Assembly (NCBI GenBank): GCA_963575745.1
Contig: CAUYUJ010016493.1
Span: 812,070 to 876,069, forward strand
Reading direction: 5' to 3'
Source: Prorocentrum cordatum
Taxonomy: Eukaryota; Sar; Dinophyceae; Prorocentrales; Prorocentraceae
DNA: 64,000 bases
The position numbers and the translations under genes are program-made. Below are positions 1 through 10,117 of this stretch, piece by piece. How positions within the stretch are numbered: position 1 is the stretch's first letter; every line of letters begins with the position of its first letter. Below the pieces are notes generated by a model. The model was not told the DNA's origin, made no database searches, and saw nothing but the letters and a program-made list of their open reading frames with translations.

Positions 1-2
1 AC

Positions 3-968
3 TGCGCCGTTCGCTACACTAAGAATGATCAAGGGGATGTGATCATGGATCAGGACGAGTATATCAAACAACTACGTCCTATCACACACCCAGAACTTAC
101 AGGAGCGGCGGCCGATGCCAAAGCCACGAAACTCATTACCGACATGTTCGTCAGCTTGCGAGGAGCCCTCGCCCATGCCCTTCTTACTCAAATCTGGCTC
201 ATGGTATACGTGGTCTCTCTCCAGAAAATTCAAGAGCCCACCAATCTGCAAGTCAGACGTCTGAATGCTGTGACGCGAAAGCTGACCAGCAGCCCGAAAC
301 GCATCACCTTCCCTCGGATGAAGCCGACGAGTGAAGTTGACATCCATAGCGATTCGGGGCATCGGAAGCTTACCGGGGAGGAGGATGATGAGACCAAGGG
401 CTACGGCATACGCGGGGCTAATGTACTCCGGCGAGGAAACTCGCCTCAAGGCAAGTCCGTCGTTCACCTCTGTGACGGACTATGCAAATCACACCGACTG
501 CAGGTGAGGTCCAGCTATGCTGCGGAGGCACTCGCAGCTGCGCATAACCTCGATGAGCGTTACCCCACGCCCATCACTCTCCACGAGCTTAAGGCAGGAG
601 CTCTGGCTCCACGACAACTACGAGATATGCGTGAAGTTGGAGGCCTAGCTATCAAAGTCTCTCTTACCATAGACGCCGAGTCCGTTTATAAATCATTATC
701 AAGCAGGGATATTTAGATACCGACAGAGCGGACTCTGCTTGGACATACCAGTTGGATACGTGAGCTCATGGATATAGGTAAAGTACATAACGTGCAGTGG
801 TGTGATACTAGGGATATGACCGCAGACGGGCATACAAAGGGAAGCATCGATCGGGAGCTGCTTCTGGAAGTGATGTCAGGCACTCAGTCATTCAAGTATG
901 ACGTGAAGCAGTTTGTTCCCTTCCGGGGTCCCGAGGACAGAAACAAACCCAAGTCTAATCAATTTTAG
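3..968 (+). pseudogene. Ty1/copia-type retrotransposon pol, 3' end (RT C-terminus and RNase H), broken
   Basis: One frame (codons starting at 3, 6, 9...) is open from the window edge and carries the end of a copia polyprotein. The reverse-transcriptase C-terminus reads ...LLTQIWLMVYVVSLQ...VRRLNAVTRKL. RNase H follows, with a metal-site-like SDSGHR and an ...SSYAAEALAA segment in place of the usual SS.EAE motif. The frame meets TAG at 714-716, continues in the same frame, and ends with the copia-like tail VQWCDTRDMTADGHTKGS before TAG at 966-968. The 5' part (gag, protease, integrase, most of RT) lies outside the window. One nonsense codon in an otherwise intact frame suggests recent death or readthrough; RNase H motifs also look eroded. 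Confidence 0.8.
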
Positions 969-1613
969 TTTGTCCTTGTTGCCCCCCGCGGTCCAATTTG
1001 CCAGCATGGGCGCCTACTACAGAGGTGCCCTTCTAGTTGCTCGGAAACGAGCCTTACATTTCACGCCTGGCAACGAGCCGGCTTTATATGACACAGGCTC
1101 TTTGCCTTAATACATATTTGCTCGGTGAGGCATGGCCCGTTTGGCTTACCTCTAACTGAGCCGATAGCCCTTCATCACTCGAAGGGGCTATTTTGTATTT
1201 GCGTGAAATGCTTTGCGAGGAAACTCGCCTTACAGTCTGGTGTTAGGCCAGACTGTACACACGGTTTTCTTTCTTGCAAACAGTTGTGCGCGCGGCCTTT
1301 GTAGAGCCTAACAGCTGCGCGGCTATGCTCTCCGTCTCCTCCCCTCCCGACTGTAAGGGTAGCTCTTTGGGAGATGTTATAGTATCGGGAGCATAGCTCG
1401 CGCGCCGTTGCCTTTGGCTCAAGGCACGCGCGCCCTATTTGCCCGGACACCGCGAGTGTTCGCTATGTGCTGGAAAGACCGATACATCGATCTTATCCTA
1501 TCTTATCCGTCCATTCTTCTTACTGAGCCACGTCAGTACGATACCGGACGCTATTTGCCATCCGATGTCTACGGAATCGGATGCTATTTGAGTTACCAGG
1601 CTCACTTTCGACT
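969..1613. other. Copia 3' flank, possibly UTR/LTR, then unassigned sequence
   Basis: No gene seen. A 9-bp inverted repeat (1232-1240 / 1248-1256, ACAGTCTGG and its complement) forms a hairpin. The 16-mer GCGAGGAAACTCGCCT occurs both inside the pol frame (431-446) and here (1215-1230). An LTR would be expected here, but no second LTR is in view to define its ends. Confidence 0.35.
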
Positions 1614-2100
1614 GTCTTGTCTTGGACGCTTTGAAGATCGGCAAACTTCGAAGAGTCCCACGATGGCCCCCTGGCACCATGTGGGGACACCTGTGAAGGG
1701 TGGATCACAAACCACGCTCCCGACAACCTTGGAAAAGTCGTGTGAACCCTGAGACCCCCTGGGCATTCTTGGAATCTGAGGCCCGGGGACTGAAAGATAT
1801 TGATTGTGTTCCAGTTGGGGATTATTGAAGCCTTGAGGGCGCTCCAATCAGTGCCTACGGCAGTGTGGCGGATAACGAACCGCTGGTTTTTCCTCAAGGA
1901 GGCCTGCTCTTGGGCCCCAAATCAGGTCAGCCTTGTGGCGGGGGCGTTCACACGCAGCGCCCTGCCTCGGCTAGGCTGGCCTCTGAGGCTTCTTTTCCCG
2001 CTCGCATGCACAGGTACATAACGGTGAGAGCCGTGAGCGAGCCCTGGCCTCGAGTCTCCATGTTCTAGCTTGGACAGTGCTGTGTCCTTCCCAGACATCC

Positions 2101-2162
2101 TCGCTGCTCCTTCTCCTCCATCTCATCCTCCATACGCTCGTCATCATCCTTCTTCTCCTAAG
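2101..2162 (+). promoter_or_regulatory. Polypyrimidine tract ending in AG: candidate trans-splice acceptor for PUB copy 1
   Basis: About 60 nt of almost unbroken C/T end in CTTCTCCTAAG, with the AG at 2161-2162. It is the only such tract between the duplication start and the PUB ATG at 2609. Dinoflagellate mRNAs receive a spliced leader at such sites. The role is inferred; an ordinary cis-intron acceptor is also possible. Confidence 0.4.
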
Positions 2163-2608
2163 GGCGGGCCCTTCGGAATGGTAGAGTTGGGGGCCCAATG
2201 AAGGATGCGGTGCTGCGCCACGGACACTGGAGCCTTGCATCATTTTCGTTGCCAGCCGCAGCTAACCAAGATTCCAGGCCAGATATTGCAATTTTGGCCG
2301 CCCAAGCGCCCAACATCCGCGCCTTGCACCATCATGACTGGCCCCGATTGCGCCTCGCCCTCCGGATGCCTTTGGACGCCCTCGGATGCCGTCTGCACTT
2401 GTGCCCGCGCGTCTCGAAGAGCGTCTCGGGGGTAGACACTGGAATCCGGCCCGAGGGCCCACTCGCTGCGCGGTCATGCCCTCATCCTCCTCGCCGTCCT
2501 CCGTGGCCATACTTTTGGCCCATAGCAATTCGAAACCAGCGCGCGGCGGCCCCGCAGAACCCGGACATCTGCAGCAGCCCTTCCACGCCCACGCGCGTCC
2601 CAGCGGCC

Positions 2609-3184
2609 ATGGGCTACGCGGGGTACGCGCCAGGCGCCAACTCCCGCGCGGCTGAGGCGCTGTCGGAGTACGAGAGGGCCCTGCGGAGCCTGCCCCTGGA
2701 CAAGTGGGAGGAGACCCTGGAGCTCATCGAGAAGCTCACCAGGAACGTGGTGCGGAATCCCCGCGACGAGAAGTTCCGCAAGATCCGCCTCTCCAACAAG
2801 AAGATCTCCGAGTCCATCACCGAGGTGCCCGGCGCCACCGCGCTGCTGCGCGTGATGGGCTGGGCGGACGCCTCCGAGGAGGGCGGGGCGTGCCTGGTGC
2901 TGCCGGACGCGGTCACCTTCGACTTCCAGGAGCACGTGGGCAAGATCGTGGACGCGAAGCCCTGGTACAAGAAGGAGGTCGAGGACTCCAAGCGCGCCCA
3001 GGCCCGTCAGGAGAGGATCGAGGCCGACCCCGCGCTCAAGGCGCTCAAGGAGAAGATGGACCAGGACCGCGCGGAGGTCGCCGCCAAGGGCCCGGCCCAG
3101 GCCAGCGTGGCGAAGAAGTTGGGCGACGGCCCCAACATCATGCGCGCTGGCGACGTCGGCATCGGCCAGTCTTCTGGTGGATGA
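2609..3184 (+). CDS. PUB-domain protein, copy 1 (191 aa)
   Basis: The PUB fold (PNGase/UBA or UBX) binds the C-terminal tail of the AAA ATPase p97/VCP in ER-associated degradation and related ubiquitin pathways. Residues about 20-105 match the family: a helix with W-E-E-T-L-E-L-I-E-K-L, then N-V-V-R-N-P-R-D-E-K-F-R-K-I-R-L-S-N, then VPGATALLRVMGW. A charged helix (about 125-165) follows. No UBX, UBA or transglutaminase domain is present, so this is a small stand-alone protein. ATG 2609 sits in GGCCATGG. The frame is open back to 2198, but copies 1 and 2 differ there by compensating -1/+4 indels that scramble the peptide, so that part is probably untranslated. Partners are inferred from the family. 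Confidence 0.85.
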   Translation: MGYAGYAPGANSRAAEALSEYERALRSLPLDKWEETLELIEKLTRNVVRNPRDEKFRKIRLSNKKISESITEVPGATALLRVMGWADASEEGGACLVLPDAVTFDFQEHVGKIVDAKPWYKKEVEDSKRAQARQERIEADPALKALKEKMDQDRAEVAAKGPAQASVAKKLGDGPNIMRAGDVGIGQSSGG

Positions 3185-3438
3185 TGCTAGGCGACCGCTG
3201 GACCTCCCCCGAGGCGGCGCGCGGGTTGCGGCATGACCTGGAGCGGGGACCCATGAGTCCCGGCCCTTCGTTCGTCCGCAGCGTGAAGGCCCTCGCAGGC
3301 TGCAGGGCGCCGCTCGGGGGCCTTCCCCGGGCGCCGCTCTGCGACCTGTCGGGCCTGATACAAGGCTCGCGCTCGCCTCCCCAATTCGAGTACCGCCGCG
3401 GCCTCTGCTGCAGGCGACGGCGCCGTTCTTGGCGCGGA

Positions 3439-4435
3439 GCGAAGCCATCGAAGGCGCCCACGGCGAGTCACCGCCGCCCCCTGCCTTTTAGGCTACGCCT
3501 ATTTGGCCACACGTTTGGGCCGAAGTCTGGACAAGCTATTGGACTAGGCGTTCCCCAACCGTTATGGACCCCCTTGGGGAGTTTCAAGAGAGCCTCTTGG
3601 GAGCCTCTGAGGGGCCTCTTGGGGGCATCGTGGGGCCTCGTGGGGACCTCCTGGGGCCTCTTGGGGGCCCCATTGGGGGCCTCTCGGGGGCCTCTTGGGA
3701 GCCTCTTGGGGGCCTCTGGGAGCCCCTGGGGGGGCCTCTTGGCAACGCCAAAGTCGTTGGGAGACGTGCGAAAGTCGAGGGGTCTGGCCTCCACCTGTGG
3801 CGTCTTAGAGGCCTTTTGGGCAGTCTTGAGGACATCTTGGGCTGCCTTGGAGGCGTTTCGGGACAGTCGTGGAGGCCATCTTGGGTCACCTTGGCCATCT
3901 TGGAGGCATCTTGGAGACATCTTGGAGGCCATTTCGGGCCATCTTGGCCGTCTTGGAGGCCATCTTGGAGCCATGTCGGGCGGAAAACCATTGCCTCTCA
4001 CCTTTTCCGGGTAACCGGCTGCCTGGGTCGAAGCCCCAGGGGGAGTTCTTCAGAAAAGAACCAAAAAACTGTCCAGACGTCTAGCACGCCATGCACCCCT
4101 GTGATGAATCACCCAGGGCGGCGGATCTAGTGGCCTTCGGCCCACTTCGTCATCGTGCCAGTGTCGTGGACCAGAGGCCTTCGACAAGCCTCTTGGCAGG
4201 CCTCTTGGGTGCATCTCGAAGGCCCTTTCGGGGCTTCTCGGGGGCCTCTTGAGGCATGCTGGGGGCGTCTTCGGAGCCTCTGGGGGCCTATTCTGTGCCT
4301 CTGGGGAGGACCTGCTTGCGGTCTCGAGGGCCATCTTTGGGGAAAGTGCTCCTGGGACTTCTTCGGATTCCCCCATTGCGGCCCCTTTCCAGGCCGTCTC
4401 CATGTTTGGGGGCGATGTTGGAGGCCTCTTGGGTC
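3439..4435 (+). repeat. Spacer between duplicated units: GGCCTCTTGGG-family repeat
   Basis: No gene. About 3580-3990 and 4185-4440 consist of a degenerate 12-15-nt unit (GGCCTCTTGGGG, also CATCTTGGAGGC) in + orientation. The long frames through it translate to W/G/L/S-rich periodic peptides and are open in several frames, so they are not read as genes. The same family recurs at 7.1, 23.7, 31.5, 32.8 (inverted), 34.2, 37.3 and 54.4 kb. Confidence 0.75.
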
Positions 4436-4929
4436 GTCTTGTCTTGGACGCTCTGAAGATCGGCAAACTTCGAAGAGTCCCACGATGGCCCCCTGGCACC
4501 ATGTGGGGACACCTGTGAAGGGTGGATCACAAACCACGCTCCACGCTGCCGACAACCTTGGAAAAGTCGTGTGAACCCTGAGACCCCCTGGGCATTCTTG
4601 GAATCTGAGGCCCGGGGACTGAAAGATATTGATTGTGTTCCAGTTGGGGATTATTGAAGCCTTGAGGGCGCTCCAATCAGTGCCTACGGCAGTGTGGCGG
4701 ATAACGAACCGCTGGTTTTTCCTCAAGGAGGCCTGCTCTTGGGCCCCAAATCAGGTCAGCCTAGTGGCGGGGGCGTTCACACGTAGCGCCCTGCCTCGGC
4801 TAGGCTGGCCGCTGAGGCTTCTTTTCCCGCTCGCATGCACAGGTACATAACGGTGAGAGCCGTGAGCGAGCCCTGGCCTCGAGTCTCCATGTCCTAGCTT
4901 GGACAGTGCTGTGTCCTTCCCAGACATCC

Positions 4930-4991
4930 TCGCTGCTCCTTCTCCTCCATCTCATCCTCCATATGCTCGTCATCATCCTTCTTCTCCTAAG
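4930..4991 (+). promoter_or_regulatory. Polypyrimidine tract ending in AG: candidate trans-splice acceptor for PUB copy 2
   Basis: Counterpart of 2101-2162 with one C-to-T change (ATACGCTC to ATATGCTC). The terminal AG is at 4990-4991. Its retention in both copies fits a functional acceptor but is also expected from recent duplication. Confidence 0.4.
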
Positions 4992-5440
4992 GGCGGGCCC
5001 TTCGGAATGGTAGAGTTGGGGGCCCAATGAAGGATGCGGTGCTGCGCCACGGACACTGGAGCCTTGCATCATTTTCGTTGCCAGCCGCAGCTAACCAAGA
5101 TTCCAGGCCAGCTATTGCAATTTGGCCGCCCAAGCGCCCAACATCCGCGCCTTGCACCATCATGACTGGCCCCGATTGCTTGCGCCTCGCCCTCCGGATG
5201 CCTTTGGACGCCCTCGGATGCCGTCTGCACTTGTGCCCGCGCGTCTCGAAGAGCGTCTCGGGGGTAGACACTGGAATCCGGCCCGAGGGCCCACTCGCTG
5301 CGCGGTCATGCCCTCTTCCTCCTCGCCGTCCTCCGTGGCCATACTTCTGGCCCATAGCAATTCGAAGCCAGCGCGCGGCGGCCCCGCAGAACCTGGACAT
5401 CTGCAGCAGCCCTTCCACGCCCACGCGCGTCCCAGCGGCC

Positions 5441-6016
5441 ATGGGCTACGCGGGGTACGCGCCAGGCGCCAACTCCCGCGCGGCTGAGGCGCTGTCGGAG
5501 TACGAGAGGGCCCTGCGGAGCCTGCCCCTGGACAAGTGGGAGGAGACCCTGGAGCTCATCGAGAAGCTCACCAGGAACGTGGTGCGGAATCCCCGCGACG
5601 AGAAGTTCCGCAAGATCCGCCTCTCCAACAAGAAGATCTCCGAGTCCATCACCGAGGTGCCCGGCGCCACCGCGTTGCTGCGCGTGATGGGCTGGGCGGA
5701 CGCCTCCGAGGAGGGCGGGGCGTGCCTGGTGCTGCCGGACGCGGTCACCTTCGACTTCCAGGAGCACGTGGGCAAGATCGTGGACGCGAAGCCCTGGTAC
5801 AAGAAGGAGGTCGAGGACGCCAAGCGCGCCCAGGCCCGTCAGGAGAGGATCGAGGCCGACCCCGCGCTCAAGGCGCTCAAGGAGAAGATGGACCAGGACC
5901 GCGCGGAGGTCGCCGCCAAGGGCCCGGCCCAGGCCAGCGTGGCGAAGAAGTTGGGCGACGGCCCCAACATCATGCGCGCTGGCGACGTCGGCATCGGCCA
6001 GTCTTCTGGTGGATGA
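5441..6016 (+). CDS. PUB-domain protein, copy 2 (191 aa)
   Basis: Same protein as the copy at 2609-3184: N-terminal GYAGYAPGANSRAAEALSEY, PUB domain at about residues 20-105, charged helix, then a G/A/S-rich end. I see one amino-acid difference (Ser to Ala in VED-S/A-KRAQ) and a silent change in the Leu codon after ATA. Near-identity over 191 codons with more change upstream points to recent duplication plus constraint or gene conversion. The same GGCCATGG start context is kept. Function (p97/VCP adaptor-type binding) is inferred from the family. Confidence 0.85.
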   Translation: MGYAGYAPGANSRAAEALSEYERALRSLPLDKWEETLELIEKLTRNVVRNPRDEKFRKIRLSNKKISESITEVPGATALLRVMGWADASEEGGACLVLPDAVTFDFQEHVGKIVDAKPWYKKEVEDAKRAQARQERIEADPALKALKEKMDQDRAEVAAKGPAQASVAKKLGDGPNIMRAGDVGIGQSSGG

Positions 6017-6270
6017 TGCTAGGCGACCGCTGGACCTCCCCCGAGGCGGCGCGCGGGTTGCGGCATGACCTGGAGCGGGGACCCATGAGTCCCGGCCCTT
6101 CGTTCGTCCGCAGCGTGAAGGCCCTCGCAGGCTGCAGGGCGCCGCTCGGGGGCCTTCCCCGGGCGCCGCTCTGCGACCTGTCGGGCCTGATACAAGGCTC
6201 GCGCTCGCCTCCCCAATTCGAGTACCGCCGCGGCCTCTGCTGCAGGCGACGGCGCCGTTCTTGGCGCGAA

Positions 6271-6395
6271 AAACGAACCGCTGGCATTCCGTCAAGAAGG
6301 CTGGCAATCAAGCCCCAATTCGAGTCAGCCTCGTGGCGCGGGCGTTCATACGCAGTGCCCTGCCTCGGCTAGACTGGTCTCTGAGGCTTTTTTCC
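6271..6395 (+). repeat. Third, partial and diverged unit of the PUB-gene array
   Basis: Starting at AACGAACCGCTGG this matches the 5' part of the unit at about 1876-2003 and 4705-4832 (for example GGCGGGGGCGTTCA and CCCTGCCTCGGCTAG), with about 20-25% differences. It abuts the end of unit 2 directly, as a third tandem unit joined by deletion would. No PUB coding sequence follows. Confidence 0.7.
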
Positions 6396-7094
6396 CAAAT
6401 GTTTGACGCTTCGCGCATCCTCACCAGCCCATCCAGCAATGATGGCCAGGCGAACAACCTTGATCGGAGACATGGGCAAGCATACTGTGGAACAAAGAGC
6501 GAGGGAAGCCGTCAAATCGAAGTTTGGGATCAGCATGAGCAGACCCAGGAGTCAAACACGCGTGCCTTCGCCGACCTGTCGATCTAGGATGAGCGGAGGA
6601 GAAGGCTGAGGAGGTTGGAGGAGGAAGAGAATGAGGAGGAGGAGGAGGAGGAGGAGGAGGACAGATGATGGAGGAATCGGAGGCGCAGGGAGCAGGACGA
6701 GGAGGAGGGCGAGCAGAAGGAGGATGAGTTTGATGTACGACGTTCTCAGTCAACTTACGGTTAACCCTGGTTGGGAGGAGCACGAGGAGGAGGAGGACGA
6801 GGAGGAGGAGGAGGAAGAGGAGGAGGGGGAGGAGGAGGAGGAGGAGGAGGAGGAGGAGGAGGAGGAGGGGGAGGAGGAGGAGGAGGAGGAGGAGGAGGAG
6901 GAGGAGGAGGAAAGAGGAGGAGAAGGAGGAGGAGGGGGAGGAGGAGGAGGGTGAGGAAGTGGAGGAGGAAGAGGAGGAAGAGGAGGAAGAGGAGGAGGAG
7001 GAGGAGGAGAAGGAGGAGGAGGAGGAGAGGAAGACTTGGGGAGAATGCGACGGTGACGACGACGACAATTCAAACGTACATGTATTTGCGTACA
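6396..7094 (+). repeat. Unassigned 200 bp, then (GGA)n purine tract
   Basis: 6396-6600 shows nothing recognisable. From about 6616 to 7037 the + strand is almost pure GGA/GAG, interrupted at 6660-6780. Translations are poly-Glu, poly-Arg or poly-Gly depending on frame, so I call no gene. Confidence 0.85.
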
Positions 7095-7980
7095 TCTGCT
7101 CTGGGAGCCTCTTGGAACCATTTTGGAGCCATTTCTTAAGAGCTTCGGAGCCCACATGGGGGCGTCTTGGGGGCCCGCTTGGAGGCCCTCTTGGAGGCCC
7201 CAGGGGGCCTCGCGGGGCCATCTTGCAAAAGACCTCGATCAAAGAGAGGGGATCCTTAATTCTCATTGTCCTTCTTTGCCCTAAAAGTCGTCCCTTGGAG
7301 CACTCTCGGGCGCTCTTGAGCACTCTTCGGGCTGGCTTGGGGCCATCGTGGGCCCTCTTGGGCCATCTTGGAGCCATCGTGAGGCTTTACAGGCCCATCA
7401 GAAGCAACAAGGCGAGATGGCAAACATCATTGATTGTCTGAAGGTTTGGGAAGGATCTGGATGTCTTGGGAGCCTCCTTGGTTGGAGCAGTCTTGGAGCG
7501 GTCTGGGGACCTCTTGGAGGCATGCCCGTGGCCGTCTTGAGCCATCTTGGATCTTGGAGCTACGTTGGCTACAGGCCACTCAAGCTTGCGCCCGAGATGC
7601 CGACACGTTCGAAGAACCAACAGTTGTTCAATGATTTTGGCTTTGAGCGAGGGAGGGTCCCCAATCAGGGGCTGTCCTTCTTGGGCCCCGAAAGTCGCCT
7701 CTTGGGGACCTCTTGGGGCGCTCTTGGGTGCTCGGGCGCTCCGGGGGCATCGTGGAGCCCTCTTGGGGCTGGCGCCCTTCGGTGGCCTTCTTGGGCCACT
7801 CTGGAGCCACCCCCTGAGGCCCCAAGAGCCCATCGGAACCGAGAGGGCGAGAAAGCCAAAAACATTGACTATCTTTACGCGCTGGAAGGACTTGGGGCCT
7901 CCTGGGAGACTCCGTGGCCACATGGGCCCGTCTTGGAGCGGTATCGGGGCCTCTTGCTATCTTGAGACATCGTGGAAAAC
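7095..7980 (+). repeat. GGCCTCTTGGG-family repeat block
   Basis: Degenerate GGGCCTCTTGGGG / CATCTTGGAGCC units fill this block. Two A-rich interruptions (about 7385-7440 and 7825-7880) are similar to each other: a CCCATCGGAA-like start, GGCGAGAAAGCCAAAAACAT, then ATTGA-TATCT. The same interruption occurs near 24,200, so the family has internal architecture beyond the short unit. Confidence 0.7.
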
Positions 7981-8910
7981 AGGTTGAGTTTCTGGGGCCC
8001 TCGTGTAATTAGCCATCCTAGGCAATCTTGGACACTCCAATGAATCGCCGCTGCCCCTCCCGTCCAGACCCATGGGGAGCTGGCAGTGGGAGGGGCAAAC
8101 CCTTCCCCGAAGGGGAATCAGGGGGTTGGGAAGAGGAAGCGCCCTGAACCACCTGCGCCCTCAAAGTGCGGGCGGAACGCGCAGGCACAGCTACATAGCG
8201 GTGAGAGCCAGAGGCGAGCTAAGGCCTCGACTCTCCAAGTCCAGGACAGCGCTGTGTCCTCGACGAACTTCCTCGCTGCTCCTCACCATTCTCCTTCTAC
8301 TCCTTCTCCTCCTCCTCCTCCTCCTCCTCCTCCTCCTCCTACTCCTCCTCCTCCTCCTCCTCCTCCTCCCCCTCCTCGGATCGCCTACGGCCCCAGGAGA
8401 AACCGTCCAGCTGGGGCATCTTGCCATGCTTGTAGCTCGGCTCTGGTGGTTGTGGGTGCCGCATGCCACCGATGCACGAGCTTGAAAGGGTGCTCTTGCA
8501 TGCTGGGCCAGAGCACACAGGCACGTCATGTCCGTCATAGCTGCTTCTGATATCATCAGTATACACATCCCTTCAGCGTGAGACAGGGAGAGAGAGAGAG
8601 AGAGAGTGAGGAAGAGGGAGAGAGAGAGAGAGAGACGGATCCCAATTGACGTCGGGGCCGAGATTCGGCGCCACTTGAGTTGCTTAGAATGTTTGCCTCG
8701 TGGCCGCATCTATCCATGTTCCCGCCTCCACCTCCAGCTTCTATCCACCAACCCCGTTGCCCGCTTGCCCCTCTCCTCTCTTTCCTCTCTCCCTCTTGTT
8801 GCACCTCCCCTTCCCACCTCACCATTCCCAAAGTAGGTTTGCCTAAGAGTTTTTTATCCAAAGTGCGTTTGCACGTATGGGCTCTCATTTCTGCTCTAAG
8901 GAACTGGGCA
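7981..8910. other. Non-coding stretch with (TCC)n and (GA)n
   Basis: No gene. A (TCC)n tract lies at about 8284-8378 and a (GA)n stretch at about 8586-8638. Long frames here come from the simple repeats. Confidence 0.7.
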
Positions 8911-9275
8911 TGTCTGCCGCTCTGGCGGCTATGTTGTAGCTGTCGCCGCCCCGTCGCCGCCTCGTCGCCGCCCATCGTCTGGGCCTGTCTGCTGCTCTGG
9001 CGGCCATGGTGTCGCCGTCGCCGACCCGTCGTCGCCTCGTCGCCGCCCATCGTCTGAGCGTGTCTGCCGCTCTGGCGGCTATGGTGTCGCCGTCGCCGAC
9101 CCGTCGTCGCCTCGTCGCCGCCCATCGTCAGTCTGCCGCTCTGGCGGCTATGTTGTCGCCGTCGCCGCCCCGCCTCCGCCTCGTCGCCGCCTGTCATCTG
9201 GGCTTGTCTGCCGCTCTGGCGGCTACGTTGTCGCCGTCGCCGCCCGGATGCCTCCTCGCCGCCGCCACATAGGTT
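8911..9275. repeat. 75-bp tandem repeat, five copies
   Basis: TGTCTGCCGCTCTGGCGGCT recurs at 8911, 8986, 9061, about 9130 and 9205, so the period is 75 bp with one 69-bp unit. Each unit ends in CCTCGTCGCCGCCCATCGTC. Because 75 is a multiple of three, a - strand frame stays open and would encode an R/G/Q-rich 25-residue repeat. I do not call it a gene. Confidence 0.8.
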
Positions 9276-9469
9276 GCTCCACATAGATTGCACAACAGAT
9301 GTTCTCCTTGCTAAAAGAGTATCAGGGTCTACCTCCCCCACAGAGTTAACGGTCCCCCTTTTTCATGTTGCACTGTACGATTATATGTCCCATCGTCCAT
9401 CCTACATATGAAGAATACGATCCGAGGCATGCCGGCATGCCCCCCCCCCTCATCCACCCTTTGGAAAAA

Positions 9470-9800
9470 ATCGCGCACACTCGCTTAACAAAAATCTTCA
9501 TTATTCATGAACCCCATTACAAAAAATAACTGACGAAGTGCGCACGCGCGCGTCGTCGCACGCGCATGCCGAAATCAGTCAAAGACCGTAGGTCTCGTAA
9601 GGATTTCAAAACCGAGTGTCCCGAACATACAAAAACACATGGTTTCGCAACATCAATGTCAAAGCAAAACCTGCGATGCTTTTAAGAAAGCCATTGGTTG
9701 TTCAACATGTCTATGACATGCTACCAAACTGGCCTCTGGCGCGCGCATGTCGAAATCGTTCGAACGCCCTTGCGCGCGTGCGGTCGCAAGAACCCCTTGC
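9470..9800 (+). repeat. Dispersed repeat, copy 1 (partner 57405-57780)
   Basis: Shares CGAAGTGCGCACGCGCGCGT, GCCGAAATC-CTTCAAA-ACC and the exact string ATGTCGAAATCGTTCGAACG with 57405-57780. Indels are frequent and AT-rich interruptions differ. A shorter third echo lies at 9800-9870. CG-rich alternating tracts (GCGCGC) are typical of the family. Confidence 0.65.
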
Positions 9801-9942
9801 AAAAAACGGGACGACGTGCACACGCGAGCGCACGCCGAAATCCTTTGAAAACCGATTGTTCCGTCCAGATGTCAAAACCGATGTCCCCGAAAACCCATAG
9901 GACCAACACGTGGTTCTGCAACAGAAGTCGTCAAGGAAACTA

Positions 9943-10094
9943 CCAGCCTGGAACATATCCCTATCCCTATGCTGGGCACCTCCTCATCACGATGCCAATC
10001 TTAGGGAGTCCCTTATTTTGTGAGGGCGGACCCCTAAGATTGTCATCGCCTTTTGGCGTGCCAATCTTAGGGATAGGGATACGTTCGAGGCTGG
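9943..10094. mobile_element. 152-bp MITE with about 27-bp terminal inverted repeats and TA duplication
   Basis: Left end CCAGCCTGGAACATATCCCT..., right end the complement of CCAGCCTCGAACGTATCCCT...; the terminal repeats match at about 25 of 27 positions. TA flanks both ends (9941-9942, 10095-10096), the duplication typical of Tc1/mariner-type insertion. An inner inverted pair (CAATCTTAGGG / CCCTAAGATTG) could extend the foldback. It has no coding capacity. Confidence 0.75.
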
Positions 10095-10117
10095 TAAAGA
10101 CGGGCCTCTCGCGCCGC

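Larger units (their letters stand above)
1614..3438 (+). repeat. Tandem segmental duplication, unit 1
   Basis: This stretch matches 4436-6270 almost base for base. The offset is 2822 at the start, becomes 2829 after a 7-bp insertion in unit 2, and 2832 after a -1/+4 pair of indels. It holds a conserved upstream region, a PUB-domain reading frame and about 250 bp of downstream sequence. Similarity stops abruptly at ...TTCTTGGCGCG. Tandem repetition of a whole short gene is typical of dinoflagellates. Confidence 0.93.
4436..6270 (+). repeat. Tandem segmental duplication, unit 2
   Basis: Second copy of the 1.8-kb unit at 1614-3438, separated from it by about 1 kb. Differences are scattered substitutions, a 7-bp insertion near 4545 and small indels near 5120 and 5180. 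The coding part is nearly unchanged. The copy ends at the same point as unit 1 and runs directly into a diverged fragment of the unit's 5' part (6271-6395). Confidence 0.93.

Noticed and set aside
1413-1423. TTTGGCTCAAG as a second spliced-leader relic
   Set aside because: Single 11-nt match inside a GCCTT...AAGGC palindrome, with no gene start nearby; plausible by chance.
2198-2608. Longer N-terminus for the PUB proteins (frame open from 2198 / 5027)
   Set aside because: Compensating -1/+4 indels between the copies scramble the intervening peptide, so it is not under coding constraint.
2474-3448. 324-codon - strand frame over the PUB gene (and the equivalent in unit 2)
   Set aside because: Antisense shadow of a GC3-rich gene; no domain.
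3500-4130. W/G/L-rich frames in GGCCTCTTGGG blocks as repeat proteins
   Set aside because: Open in multiple frames, present wherever the DNA repeat occurs, no start context or flanking gene.
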